The position numbers were made by a program, and so were the translations under genes. From Aureispira sp050633105 (GTDB taxonomy: Bacteria > Bacteroidota > Bacteroidia > Chitinophagales > Saprospiraceae), in assembly GCA_050633105.1 (NCBI GenBank), contig JBOEFW010000084.1:35597-99596 (forward strand): 64,000 nt of DNA, read 5' to 3'. Below the pieces are notes generated by a model. It was not told where the DNA came from. It saw only the letters and a program-made list of their open reading frames with translations, and did no database searches. This document shows positions 1 through 9,264 of the stretch, piece after piece (the stretch's first letter is position 1; the number at the start of each line of letters is the position of its first letter).

Positions 1-248
1 TGTTATTTATTTAGATGTTAGGCCCATCCTGATGGTTGGTCAGGGTGGGTCTTCTTCTTTTCAATACTGTTTTTAGTTCTTCTGATAATAGAAATTCAGT
101 ATTCCCAACTTTATTTTTCTGTAAAAAACAAACCATTTACCTGATCCAAATTGGTAGAGGTAATCCCCTTCTTATGCCTAATTCGCACCTAAAAACAGAA
201 GATATTTAGTGCCTTTTTTTATCACATCCTGATTCAATTATTCTTTAT

Positions 249-3185
249 ATGTCTAATTCTTACTTTCGATACTCTTTTATTTTGCTCTTTTTTTTGTTGC
301 TACAAAGTTCTTCTATTCAAGCCGCCCATGTAGCAGGAGCACAGCTCAATTATACGAGTCTAGGTTCTAATCAATACGAAGTCACCCTTCGTTTATACAG
401 CCATTGTAATGGTGGAATCACCCACAATAATTGGGCTTACATTGATGTCACTCCTAATACACCTTTTTGTGGTGGCGCTGCTGCTTTTCGAGATACGGTT
501 TTTCAAATATCTGTTGAGGAGGTTAACAATGGTTGTCCAAGTACCACCTGTAGTAATACAAGCTATGGTCTCGTTCGCAGAGTTCAAGTTTATAAAAAAA
601 TCATCACGGTTCCCAGTACCAGTAATTGTGGATGGACCTTTTCTACCAATTGGTCCTACTGTAGAGGGACACAAAACACGCAAGGCTGTGCCCGTTCTTT
701 GGGAAGTGCAACCATCTTAGATCCTATTGTTACCCCTTTGAATAGTTCTCCTGTCTTAAGCTCTTCTCCTGCTTTTGTTTTTTACAACAACCAATTGCAG
801 CGTCTATCAAGCAGCATGGTTGACCCTGATGGTGATTCCTTGGTTTACCGAGTAGCGGCCCCTCAACCTCATGCTAATAACACTGGAAGTGGCAATAGCT
901 ATCGTTCAGGTTTTTCAAATACCAATCCTTTCCTGACCACAAACAACAGTTTCAGTTTTAACAGTCAAACAGGAGAAGCCTCTTTTATCAGCCCAAATCT
1001 TCAAGAAGTCTCCTTGGATGTAGCGGTAGATGAATATAGAAATGGACAACTTATTGGAACTTGTCGCTATTCCACCTATTTGTTCATGGTGAATAACACC
1101 AATCAAGTTCCTGCCATTACTCAAACCGCTCAATGGCTCAATGGGACTTGGGTTCCTCAGGGCACTTCCACTACTTTTTCTAGTAATACAGGTAGTCCTG
1201 TTATCATTCAGATAGAAATGACCGATCCTGATTTGACGGATTCTATTAGGATAGACAGCACTTTTTCGACTCTATTGCAAGCCTATCCCAATGCGACCAT
1301 TCAAACCAGTTATACCAGCAACAACCAAATTACCGCAGAAATCAACTTAGGTCTAATTACTCAAGCACATACGTTTAACGTAGCTTTTACAGACGATAAA
1401 TGCCCTAATGCAGGACTAAGAATTCTTCCTATTTCTATTGCACGGATTGACCGATCGACTCTATCAGGCCAACTCTATGTAGACACTAGCGGCAACTGTA
1501 GTTGGGACATTGGAGAACCAATCCTCAGCAACCAGCTTCTTCGTTTAAGCAATGGCACACAAGATTGGGTGACGAGAACCAACTCCTATGGTTTTTATAG
1601 CTTTCAAGTTGATTCTGGAGATTACACCCTAACGCCTTTTTATAGTTATTTGATAACGGATTCCTGCTATCTAGATTCTCTTGTCATTCCCAGTGGAGTT
1701 GCATCTATTCAAAAAGACATTCCTTTAGACATTAGCATTCCTTGTGCCTATTTAGAGGTTAGTATTGGAGCTACTTTATTGCGACTGTGCCGAAACAACA
1801 CCTACTATGTCAATTATTGTAACCGAGGACTTTACACGATTGATTCTGCTTATGTAGAAGTAACACTTGATCCATTGTTCACCATAACCAACTCTTCTAT
1901 TCCCATCAGCCAACAAAATGGTTCGACCTACACCTTTTATTTAGGAACACTGCCTCCTAATGCTTGCAATACTTTTTCTATTGATGCGGTACTAGATGCG
2001 GCTTGTGATTTTAACAATAGAGGCTTGACCCATTGCGCTATTGCAGAAATTTTTCCACAGCCAGATTCTTCTTGCACTCTTTGGACAGGCCCAGCATTAG
2101 AAGTAGAAGGACGCTGCCAAAACGATTCTGTTTCTTTTAGAGTAGTGAATACAGGCCAGCAAGCCTTAACGACCGCCCAAAATTACGACATCTTACAAGA
2201 TGCGATGCCCTTGTTCAATACAACCATTACTAATCTAGCGCCTGGGGCGGCTACTCCTTGGCGATATTACCCTGCTACAGGCGCTACCTATAGAGCCGCC
2301 ATTGATCACCCTTCTAATTACCCTTGGGGATTGACCGCTTCTAGCACCATAGAAGGTTGTTGGAATACAACATCGAGTAATCCCATCAGTACGGGTATGG
2401 TTAATATTTTTTCTATGGATGAAGGCGCTCCTTATATTGGAATGGACTGCCAAGTTAATGTCATTGCTTGTGATCCCAATGACAAACAAGCCTTCCCTAT
2501 TGGCTATGATAGTTTGCACTACATTCATGCCAATGAAGACATTAAATATCGGATTCGTTTTCAAAATACAGGCACCTACTACGCCGAAGATGTCGTCATT
2601 GTAGATACCCTTTCTCCTTTCTTAGATCCAAATTACCTTGTACCAACCGTATCTAGTCATAGCTATACTTGGGAACTTACTTATGGTAATATTCTAACCA
2701 TTACTTTTGATAATATTATGTTGCCTGACAGTGGTCGTGATTTAACAGGTTCGCAAGGTTTTATCGACTTCAAAATCAAGCAACAACCTGACAATCCTCT
2801 CGGAACATTAATTACCAATGATGTAGGTATCTATTTTGATCAAAATCCGCCCGTTTTCACCAATACCACCTTTCATACCATTGGCGAAAACTTTATTCAG
2901 TTTATCAATTTACCGCGTGTGGAGAAAGGACAAGACCTAACAGTCACTGCCTTTCCAAATCCATTTAACCAAGCCACAACTTTGCGTGTTGAGGATAGTA
3001 AAACGTATCAAAAATTAACGGTGCAAGTCTACAATGCCTTGGGGCAACCAGTCGCCCAAGCAAGTAGCACCAATAACAATCAAGAAATTATTCTACAACG
3101 CCAACACTTATCCACAGGCATCTATTTCTATCAACTAGAAGGAGATGGAAAGTTATTACATGCAGGACAATTAATTGTACAGTAA
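249..3185 (+). CDS. Large secreted surface protein with T9SS sorting tail
   Basis: 978 residues. A hydrophobic signal peptide (about 1-25) is followed by the AHVAGAQLNY opening common in large exported Bacteroidota proteins. A SdrD-B-like segment lies near residues 405-490 (GQLYVDTSGNCSWDIGEP). A DUF7619-type region lies near 740-890 (CDPNDKQ, then IRFQNTGT and IYFDQNPP), and a type A T9SS sorting tail begins near 898 (AFPNPFNQATTL and GIYFYQLEGDGK). Known: such tails direct export across the outer membrane and are normally cleaved, leaving the protein cell-surface attached or released. Inferred role: adhesin or other surface structure; no catalytic motif seen. The ATG at 249 directly precedes the signal peptide. 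It stands alone and is followed by a terminator hairpin. Confidence 0.85.
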   Translation: MSNSYFRYSFILLFFLLLQSSSIQAAHVAGAQLNYTSLGSNQYEVTLRLYSHCNGGITHNNWAYIDVTPNTPFCGGAAAFRDTVFQISVEEVNNGCPSTTCSNTSYGLVRRVQVYKKIITVPSTSNCGWTFSTNWSYCRGTQNTQGCARSLGSATILDPIVTPLNSSPVLSSSPAFVFYNNQLQRLSSSMVDPDGDSLVYRVAAPQPHANNTGSGNSYRSGFSNTNPFLTTNNSFSFNSQTGEASFISPNLQEVSLDVAVDEYRNGQLIGTCRYSTYLFMVNNTNQVPAITQTAQWLNGTWVPQGTSTTFSSNTGSPVIIQIEMTDPDLTDSIRIDSTFSTLLQAYPNATIQTSYTSNNQITAEINLGLITQAHTFNVAFTDDKCPNAGLRILPISIARIDRSTLSGQLYVDTSGNCSWDIGEPILSNQLLRLSNGTQDWVTRTNSYGFYSFQVDSGDYTLTPFYSYLITDSCYLDSLVIPSGVASIQKDIPLDISIPCAYLEVSIGATLLRLCRNNTYYVNYCNRGLYTIDSAYVEVTLDPLFTITNSSIPISQQNGSTYTFYLGTLPPNACNTFSIDAVLDAACDFNNRGLTHCAIAEIFPQPDSSCTLWTGPALEVEGRCQNDSVSFRVVNTGQQALTTAQNYDILQDAMPLFNTTITNLAPGAATPWRYYPATGATYRAAIDHPSNYPWGLTASSTIEGCWNTTSSNPISTGMVNIFSMDEGAPYIGMDCQVNVIACDPNDKQAFPIGYDSLHYIHANEDIKYRIRFQNTGTYYAEDVVIVDTLSPFLDPNYLVPTVSSHSYTWELTYGNILTITFDNIMLPDSGRDLTGSQGFIDFKIKQQPDNPLGTLITNDVGIYFDQNPPVFTNTTFHTIGENFIQFINLPRVEKGQDLTVTAFPNPFNQATTLRVEDSKTYQKLTVQVYNALGQPVAQASSTNNNQEIILQRQHLSTGIYFYQLEGDGKLLHAGQLIVQ

Positions 3186-3222
3186 GCTTGTCTTTGTTTC
3201 TGAATAAATAATGTTGTAGAAG

Positions 3223-3257
3223 AGGTCGTTTCAAGAAATTGGAGCGGCCTTTTTTTA
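3223..3257 (+). terminator. Rho-independent terminator after the first T9SS gene
   Basis: Stem AGGTCGTTTC (3223-3232) pairs with GGAGCGGCCT (3241-3250), including G-U pairs, across an 8-nt loop and is followed by a run of T. Confidence 0.7.
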
Positions 3258-3593
3258 TGTTCTTCCTCAATTTTTAGTAAAAAAAAGCCACTGCTCAGAG
3301 TTTTTATCAAAAAAACAAGGCAAAAAATTTACGCCATAACACACTAACTGCCAGTTAATTAAAGCAAATTATACCCTCCGCTAGAATCCCCCAAATAGCA
3401 TTCTAAATAAGTCCCCCTACAATTCGGTTTATTTTTTGTCTTGTCTACTCCCTAAAGCACTTCTTCCTCTAACAATTAAGAGCTCCTGCTCTATCATCAA
3501 GAAGGCGTTTTTCCACTCCCTTCATTCTTTCTAAACATCAGCCAATAGGCACTCTAAAACAAGACGCTATTCTTTCACTTCAACTACCAATGT
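3258..3593. other. Gene-free stretch upstream of the propeller gene
   Basis: AT-rich intergenic DNA with no plausible reading frame on either strand. It presumably holds the promoter of the gene at 3594, but no clear TAnnTTTG box was found. Confidence 0.5.
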
Positions 3594-5153
3594 ATGAGAT
3601 TATTATTCCTAATAAGCTTGTTTTTCTTGCTTACTAATAGCACTTTTGCCCAATTTACTATCCAAGAGTACAATTCTATCCGAAACCCAGAAACATCTGT
3701 CGTCAGTGAAGATGGCCAACAGCTTTATGTAGCACAGAGTAAAGGTCTCACGGTTTACTCTATTGACCAACAAACTAAAGCCTTAGCAATCCTCCAAACC
3801 ATCCAACAGGAAAATGGCCTAGGAGATGCTTGTATTACACCTGACAATAGATTTGTTTTAGCAAGCTGTTATGGTAAGAATGCGATCGCTGTTTACCGAC
3901 GAGCAGAGAATGGGAAATTAACTCTTTATAAGTTCCATGCTAACACCATTGATGGCATTACCATCAAAAAACCAAGTAGCTTGGTTCTCTCTCCTAGTGG
4001 TCGCTACCTTTTTGTAGATTGCGATCGCACTCTTTTTACCTTTAGATTTCAGGAAGGAGAATTGGAGTACATTACCCAAAATACTTTAGAAGGAAGCTAT
4101 CATGGTCAAGTCTATTTTAGTCCTGATAATAAACATGTTTTTATTGATCGCTATGGCAGTGCTCAAGAATGCTATATGACCATTCTAACCTTGGACGAAC
4201 AGACAGGTCAATTGGAAACAGTAGACTGCCTAGAAGATGATAAATACCCTATTCCTGGTTCTTATTTTGATTTTTTTGGAGAACGCCGTCAATACATGGT
4301 TAGTGCAAGGCTAGATTATTTAACCTTTTCGCCAGACGGCAAAGATGTTTATATGTATGGCACCGAACATAGTGACAACGGCGGAGAAGCAGCCATTATG
4401 CACTATAAATGGATCAATGGGCAATTAAGGCTTCAAAAGGCCTACTATGGATTGGATACAAAATACAAGGTCAATGGCATGAAAAACATGTATTTGGATG
4501 GAAGTGGTGACTACTTTTATGTTTTATCAGGGGGGGAAGACTCTGGCATTTTCATTTTCAAAAGAGATCCAACAACAGGCAGTTTAACCTTTGTCAAAGC
4601 CTATTATAAATTGCAGAATCTACCGCGTATTGTTTCTCCTTATCGAATTAGTTTTAGTCCTGACAACAAAGGCGTCTTTGTCTCCAATTACTTTGGTGGT
4701 AATGTGCTTGTCTTAAAAAATAAAGCAGGAAAGCCTGGGCCTCAAAAAAGGCCTCTAATTGAACCTAGCCCCCCTGCCCCAATTACAAATAATACGAATG
4801 ATTCAGATATTAACTACAACAACCAGCAATCCAACAACCAAACGCCTCTTGACCAAGGCTGTGAATTCCCTATTATTTCAACTGATGAAATCGCCCAAAT
4901 AGATCAGGCTTTAAAAGCATTCTCAACAGAAAAAGAGCGCTATGATTATGCCTTAAAAAAACTACAAAATCGTTGTTTACAAACCATGCAAGTGCTACGC
5001 ATTGCGCGTTTATTTGAAGTAGAATATTTACGCTTAGAACTAACCAAGTTCGCCTATTACTATACCGCTGATGTAGAGAATTTCTATTTACTAGATACGT
5101 TATTTACTAGCAATCGCCTAAAAGCTGCTTTCAAAAAACATCTAGAAGGTTAG
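3594..5153 (+). CDS. Secreted lactonase-like beta-propeller with DUF4476 domain
   Basis: 519 residues with a signal peptide (about 1-19, ending TFAQF). Residues 25-385 form repeated propeller blades of the YVTN/lactonase (6-phosphogluconolactonase-like) type: LYVAQSKGLTVYSID, LSPSGRYLFVDCD, FSPDGKDVYMYG, FSPDNKGVFVSNYFGGNV. A low-complexity Asn/Gln linker (about 395-420) leads to a C-terminal DUF4476 domain (about 421-519: QALKAFSTEKERYDYALKKL, LEVEYLRLELTKFAYYY-like helices). The propeller family includes both lactonases and non-enzymatic binding proteins, so catalysis is not claimed. No T9SS tail is present, so a periplasmic location is likely. The combination of the two domains is uncommon. 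Monocistronic, with its own terminator. Confidence 0.75.
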   Translation: MRLLFLISLFFLLTNSTFAQFTIQEYNSIRNPETSVVSEDGQQLYVAQSKGLTVYSIDQQTKALAILQTIQQENGLGDACITPDNRFVLASCYGKNAIAVYRRAENGKLTLYKFHANTIDGITIKKPSSLVLSPSGRYLFVDCDRTLFTFRFQEGELEYITQNTLEGSYHGQVYFSPDNKHVFIDRYGSAQECYMTILTLDEQTGQLETVDCLEDDKYPIPGSYFDFFGERRQYMVSARLDYLTFSPDGKDVYMYGTEHSDNGGEAAIMHYKWINGQLRLQKAYYGLDTKYKVNGMKNMYLDGSGDYFYVLSGGEDSGIFIFKRDPTTGSLTFVKAYYKLQNLPRIVSPYRISFSPDNKGVFVSNYFGGNVLVLKNKAGKPGPQKRPLIEPSPPAPITNNTNDSDINYNNQQSNNQTPLDQGCEFPIISTDEIAQIDQALKAFSTEKERYDYALKKLQNRCLQTMQVLRIARLFEVEYLRLELTKFAYYYTADVENFYLLDTLFTSNRLKAAFKKHLEG

Positions 5154-5176
5154 ACGAGAATGCTACACTTTTTCCA

Positions 5177-5210
5177 AAAGGCTGCCTCTTCTTTGAGGTG
5201 GCCTTTTTTT
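5177..5210 (+). terminator. Rho-independent terminator after propeller/DUF4476 gene
   Basis: AAAGGCTGCCTC (5177-5188) pairs with GAGGTGGCCTTT (5195-5206) with two G-U pairs and runs into seven T residues. Confidence 0.75.
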
Positions 5211-5412
5211 GTTATCAAAATAATGACAAAAACAACCATACAAGATCTAATATTTATTTTTTGACCAAAAAAATGTAACAAAACCCTCGATTTCCGTTAA
5301 GTCAACTAGACATAAGTTACTAAAAATACGTTTATTTATATAGAGTGGCTTTTGTTATTCCAATAAATAGCACTCTATTACGTTTATCCATTCCTATCAA
5401 ACTAAATTGCGT

Positions 5413-5715
5413 ATGAATCGATCTTTTACAATTTTCTACCTCTGGACAGGGGTATCATTTTTCTGTTGTAGCCCACTCTTACAAGCACAGAAGTGCGGCA
5501 AAACAACAGAAACTACAACGGCAACAACCATAGCCGTCGTAGAGAACAAGCAAGCCCCAAAGCGTATTTTCTTACCACCAAAATACCAACCGTTGGTTTC
5601 TGAACAAACCAAAATTCCGTCTCGGAACAGTAAACTCAATCAGAAAAGACGACAGAATTTTTGGAAACGCCAACAACGCAGCAAACGCAAAGGCTGCCCT
5701 GCCACACGTTTTTAA
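5413..5715 (+). CDS. Small secreted basic protein, unknown function
   Basis: 100 residues from the ATG at 5413; an in-frame TTG two codons earlier is less likely. A signal peptide (about residues 1-25, with CCSPLLQAQKCG; the Cys-Cys could also be a weak lipobox) is followed by a Thr-rich stretch and a very basic C-terminus (QKRRQNFWKRQQRSKRKG). No recognised family. The high Lys/Arg content suggests binding to an acidic partner such as nucleic acid, LPS or teichoic-like polymer, but this is only a guess. It lies 125 bp upstream of the dgkA start on the same strand. Confidence 0.5.
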   Translation: MNRSFTIFYLWTGVSFFCCSPLLQAQKCGKTTETTTATTIAVVENKQAPKRIFLPPKYQPLVSEQTKIPSRNSKLNQKRRQNFWKRQQRSKRKGCPATRF

Positions 5716-5840
5716 GCCATTTTTCATCCACTAAACTATAAAAAAGTGCATCTTTGCAAGACCTTAAAATAGTAAGACGCCAATCCAATGGCGGCTTACT
5801 ATTTCATAATTTTATAGCCCAACTATTAGCACTTTTTCTC

Positions 5841-6218
5841 ATGTCTCTCTTCTCTTTTCTCAAAGCACGTATCCACAGTTTCAAATGGGCCTTTTTAGGA
5901 AGCAAAGATTTATTCTTGAACCACCCCAACGCCCAAGTGCATGCCCTAGCGACGTTCTTAGTTGTTCCTTTAGGTTTCTACTTGCAACTTCCACGGTTAG
6001 AATGGGCGATGATTATTTGGTGTATTGCTTTTGTTTTGTCTATGGAAGCACTCAATTCGGCGGTAGAGTACTTAGCTGATAAGGTGTCGCCTGAGCACGA
6101 CCCTTTAATTGGCAAAGCCAAAGATATTGCAGCAGCAGCAGTATTGTTGGCTTCTATTGGAGCAGCTTTAGTTGGTTTTATTCTACTAGGCCCTCGCCTA
6201 TATGAAGTTTTATTTTAG
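5841..6218 (+). CDS. dgkA: Diacylglycerol kinase / undecaprenol kinase (DgkA family)
   Basis: 125 residues from the ATG at 5841, which matches the usual size of the family; a longer upstream frame from 5754 is rejected. Small integral-membrane kinase with three predicted helices. The family signature is visible: MEALNSAVEYLADKV followed by GKAKDIAAAAVLLASI, carrying the conserved Glu, Asn and Lys-Asp that bind ATP and metal. Known role: phosphorylates diacylglycerol or undecaprenol with ATP in the inner membrane, recycling lipid from envelope synthesis. Which lipid is used here cannot be told from sequence. The stop overlaps the convergent TonB-receptor gene by 4 bp. Confidence 0.88.
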   Translation: MSLFSFLKARIHSFKWAFLGSKDLFLNHPNAQVHALATFLVVPLGFYLQLPRLEWAMIIWCIAFVLSMEALNSAVEYLADKVSPEHDPLIGKAKDIAAAAVLLASIGAALVGFILLGPRLYEVLF

Positions 6219-8560
6219 GGATCAGATGGAGCAGCCAAAGAAACACTAGCAGTCAACACCGCATTAATACCTTGTGCATCTGCAAAATAACGATGTCGAT
6301 TGAGATAATCGCGGTAACTTGTATTAAGCAGATTATCTATCCTCAACACTAAACGCGTTTGTAGGTTTTTACTGAGAAGGGTGGTAGAAGCAGATAATTG
6401 AAAGAGATGATAAGCAGGTGGGGGGGGCAAAAAATCTTGTGCCGCTAACAAATAGGTCTGTTCTGCCACATAATTGTGCTCTAATCGTATTTCTAACTGC
6501 TGTACGCGCCCCTTTCCTAGCTTCCAATTTGGAGAGATTTGATAGGCCAAATAACTTTGCCAGTTGCTTGGAGGCATATTAATCAAAGAACGGTCTTGCG
6601 CCAAATCCATTCCTCTCAAATAACTATATTGTGTTCCCAAACTCCAAGAAGCATTCATCTGCCAGCGCATTCCTATATCCACTCCATAAATATGTGCACT
6701 AGTTTGCTCATAAATAAAGACAGGAAAAGCACCACGAATAGTTAAGCGAATCTCTTCTTGAGGCTGCAAATAAATGTAATTATCAAAATATTGGTAATAC
6801 ACCAAGCCTTCTATTTCTAATCCCTCTATCAAGGTTCCTTGTAAACCAATTCGCCCTTGTGCCAAGCGTTCAAGATCTAAGTCCACATCTCCTTCCTCAA
6901 TACCACTTACTCCTTGGTGTAGACCATTACTATACAATTCATTAATTCCAGGATTTCTCGTAGAGTAGCCCCCATTAACCGTTAAATCTATCGTAGAGGT
7001 CAAAGCATAACTCCAAGCCAAGGCGGCATTAATGGTATGCAAACTATTCTCATAACGCACAATCCGTCTAGGTATGCTTCGACTAATTGCAGCGACTTGT
7101 TGATTGTGATAATCATAACGCACCCCTGCTTCTAACAAAGAACGTCTCCAACGTTTTTTTGCAGTCAAAAAAGCACCAGAACGAGCGTGAATATAATCAG
7201 GAATAAGTGGTAAAATACCTGTTTCTGGACGATTGGTATTGTCTATAAAATTAAATTGCAATCCCCCATTCAAAACGGTACTAGCGTTCCATTGATGGGC
7301 GTAATGTCCTTCCAAAAAATACGACGTTTGCCCTAAACTTAAAGCTGGTTTCTCTGTACGATTACCTCGACGAACATCAAATTCTTGACGATCGTTGATT
7401 TGTAAAGCAGCAGTATAATAAAATACATGACGTTTGTTGAGTCGTTGTTCTGTTTTAAGTTTAACTAAATGGTGCTTTACCTGTTGTTTAGGTGCTTCAA
7501 TAGCATAACTAAAATCAGGCTGTGTAAAAAAGGGCTCTATGCGTTCAAAAGCACTGCGTAAATCGGTTAGATTCCCAATATGACTTCCTCTTAGAATACC
7601 TAATTCTGCTAGATAAGTACTCGCATATAACGTGGTCAAAACTTGTGGAGACCACTGCCGTTCTAATTGCAAACTGAGCGTAGCTGATTGTTGACCAGTA
7701 TTTTTCAACCAATAGTCGGGGGCACGTAGATCGCCTCCCTTTTGTAAGGTACCATTGATTCTCCAAGCAAAAAAAGGGTTGGCAGCTTGCGCTGCTAAAT
7801 GGACACCATTCGTCCAGCCGTTCGATTCTAAAAAATAACGGCCTTTGAAACGCCAATTTTCGGCACGACCAATAGCACTAGGCGATAAAAGCACTACGGT
7901 TCCTAGATTCGAGCCCATGTATTGTAAACTACTGACTCCTTGTAATAATTGGATAGAGTTAGAAGATAAGGGATCAATTTCTGGACTGTGGTCGTTTCCC
8001 CATTGTTGTCCACTTTGGGCAATTCCATTATTCAATAATGTTAGGCGATTTCCATACAACCCATGGACAATAGGTTTGGAAATATTGCCCCCATTTTTGA
8101 GGACACTCACTCCTGCCAAACGTCCCAATAGATTTCCTAGATTACTAGAAGCTCGATCACCAATAACTTGGCTATCAAGTGTCGTAGAATACGTTGTAGA
8201 ATTGGGAGCCTGCAAGGCATTCACGACAATTTTTTTTAAGGTGGTAATACTAGGTTGTAACTCTACAAGCAATAAGCTATCCATCGGCAAAACCAACGTT
8301 AATTCTTGGCGCGCATAGCCAATATAACTTAATACGATATTTTGCTGGCCTTCACAAGTCACCAAAATTTCAAAATACCCTGTACTATCACTGAGCGCCA
8401 CTTGTCCTGTTTCAGGTAGGACTATCGTCACAAAAGCCAACGGCTTTTGGCTGTTGGCTTCTATGACGTAGCCTCCTAAGGAGGTTGTACAAGCAGCTAA
8501 AGGAGCAAGAAATATACTCCAAAGCAATCCTATTAATGAGATCTTATTGAATGTCCACAT
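6215..8560 (-). CDS. TonB-dependent outer-membrane receptor, ZnuD-like plug
   Basis: 781 residues. Signal peptide (about 1-23), then a carboxypeptidase-regulatory-like beta-sandwich (about 27-115: GGYVIEANSQKPLAFVTIVL, LSDSTGYFEI), a TonB plug (about 125-230: NLLGRLAGVSVLKNGG, GLYGNRLTLLNNGI) and a 22-strand barrel ending in a hydrophobic strand. The plug contains QQWGNDHSPEIDPLSSNSI, resembling the His/Asp-bearing plug of zinc receptors such as ZnuD; metal or metal-chelate uptake is inferred from this. The gene overlaps the upstream lipoprotein gene by 17 bp, so the two form one operon. Expression is probably set by the palindromic promoter at 9144-9186. Confidence 0.85.
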   Translation of the reverse strand: MWTFNKISLIGLLWSIFLAPLAACTTSLGGYVIEANSQKPLAFVTIVLPETGQVALSDSTGYFEILVTCEGQQNIVLSYIGYARQELTLVLPMDSLLLVELQPSITTLKKIVVNALQAPNSTTYSTTLDSQVIGDRASSNLGNLLGRLAGVSVLKNGGNISKPIVHGLYGNRLTLLNNGIAQSGQQWGNDHSPEIDPLSSNSIQLLQGVSSLQYMGSNLGTVVLLSPSAIGRAENWRFKGRYFLESNGWTNGVHLAAQAANPFFAWRINGTLQKGGDLRAPDYWLKNTGQQSATLSLQLERQWSPQVLTTLYASTYLAELGILRGSHIGNLTDLRSAFERIEPFFTQPDFSYAIEAPKQQVKHHLVKLKTEQRLNKRHVFYYTAALQINDRQEFDVRRGNRTEKPALSLGQTSYFLEGHYAHQWNASTVLNGGLQFNFIDNTNRPETGILPLIPDYIHARSGAFLTAKKRWRRSLLEAGVRYDYHNQQVAAISRSIPRRIVRYENSLHTINAALAWSYALTSTIDLTVNGGYSTRNPGINELYSNGLHQGVSGIEEGDVDLDLERLAQGRIGLQGTLIEGLEIEGLVYYQYFDNYIYLQPQEEIRLTIRGAFPVFIYEQTSAHIYGVDIGMRWQMNASWSLGTQYSYLRGMDLAQDRSLINMPPSNWQSYLAYQISPNWKLGKGRVQQLEIRLEHNYVAEQTYLLAAQDFLPPPPAYHLFQLSASTTLLSKNLQTRLVLRIDNLLNTSYRDYLNRHRYFADAQGINAVLTASVSLAAPSDP

Positions 8561-9104
8561 TAAATTTTACTTCTATATCAGTTTCACCACCTGCAGCACT
8601 AGCATCATCAATTGCTATACCTGCTGCTTCTTTGTTTGGCTCATGTCTTAGAATCACAGTCAACATACCTTGCTCTGCTAAACCTGTTGTAAAGGTAGTT
8701 TTTAGCCCTAAGCCCTTGCCATTAGCATCTTGATCACCATAAGCAACTGTTATGTTACTCAATGTATTCTCATAAAAAAACTGGTGCTCTTCTGCTTCTG
8801 CCAATACTTCTACATGGATACTTTCAGAAGGTTTAACCGTTTCATTAAATAAAGTAATAACACCATTATAAGTTGTATTGGATTGTAAAACACCATTAGT
8901 CAATACAGGAGCATCACCTCCATCACCATCAGGATCAGCAAAACTAAAAACAACTGGCGTTCCTCCTCCCATAGGAGTTAGAGTATACACCAAAGTGGTA
9001 ATTACTTCTTCTTGATTTGTAATGTCAGGATCTTTTTGACAAGAACCCAATGTAAGTACAACCAAAAGGAATACAGTAAGCGTGGGTAGGAAAAATAAAC
9101 GCAT
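8544..9104 (-). CDS. Lipoprotein, 'type 1 periplasmic binding fold superfamily' type
   Basis: 186 residues from the ATG at 9104; a longer frame from 9146 is unlikely because the signal peptide starts at MRLFFLPT. The lipobox TLGSC places the lipidated Cys near residue 22. The body (EEVITTLVYTLTPMGGG, FADPDGDGGDAPVL, EHQFFYENTL, VILRHEPNKEAAG, GGETDIEVKFNVDI) matches a short Bacteroidota lipoprotein family often annotated as type 1 periplasmic binding fold superfamily and found beside TonB receptors. The acidic/His segment EAEEHQFFYE could bind metal. Inferred role: substrate-handling partner of the receptor encoded immediately downstream with a 17-bp overlap. Promoter and operator lie 40-82 bp upstream of its start. 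Confidence 0.78.
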   Translation of the reverse strand: MRLFFLPTLTVFLLVVLTLGSCQKDPDITNQEEVITTLVYTLTPMGGGTPVVFSFADPDGDGGDAPVLTNGVLQSNTTYNGVITLFNETVKPSESIHVEVLAEAEEHQFFYENTLSNITVAYGDQDANGKGLGLKTTFTTGLAEQGMLTVILRHEPNKEAAGIAIDDASAAGGETDIEVKFNVDIQ

Positions 9105-9143
9105 AAGAGATAATTTTTTTCGGATTATAATTCGTTGATAGCA

Positions 9144-9186
9144 CAAATATACAACCCTTATTGCAACATTGTTGCAATAAGGGTTG
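9144..9186 (-). promoter_or_regulatory. Bacteroidota promoter embedded in a 35-bp perfect palindrome (probable operator)
   Basis: On the minus strand TATATTTG (9151-9144) is an exact TAnnTTTG -7 box for the lipoprotein/TonB-receptor operon. Immediately upstream, CAACCCTTATTGCAAC (9152-9167) and GTTGCAATAAGGGTTG (9171-9186) form a perfect 16-bp inverted repeat around a 3-nt centre. A TTG inside the repeat lies 23 nt from the -7 box, a workable -33 element. A repressor bound here would cover the promoter. The core TTGCAAC-n3-GTTGCAA resembles sites of dimeric Fur-family regulators, and with a zinc-type receptor downstream Zur is the best guess. The flanking T run is on the plus strand, so it is a poor terminator for the gene upstream. 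Confidence 0.7.
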
Positions 9187-9264
9187 GTTTTTTTATTTTT
9201 TATACTCCACCAAAAGATTGATTTAACTAGAATCCGTAAATATCCCTAAACCTTAAACACCCTA

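Noticed and set aside
3880..4030. GCGATCGC octamers in the propeller gene
   Set aside because: Only a couple of copies, not enriched elsewhere in the window; ordinary coding sequence.
9152..9186. Palindrome read as a terminator of the glycosyltransferase gene
   Set aside because: The T run lies on the opposite strand; on the transcribed strand the stem is followed by the -7 box TATATTTG instead.
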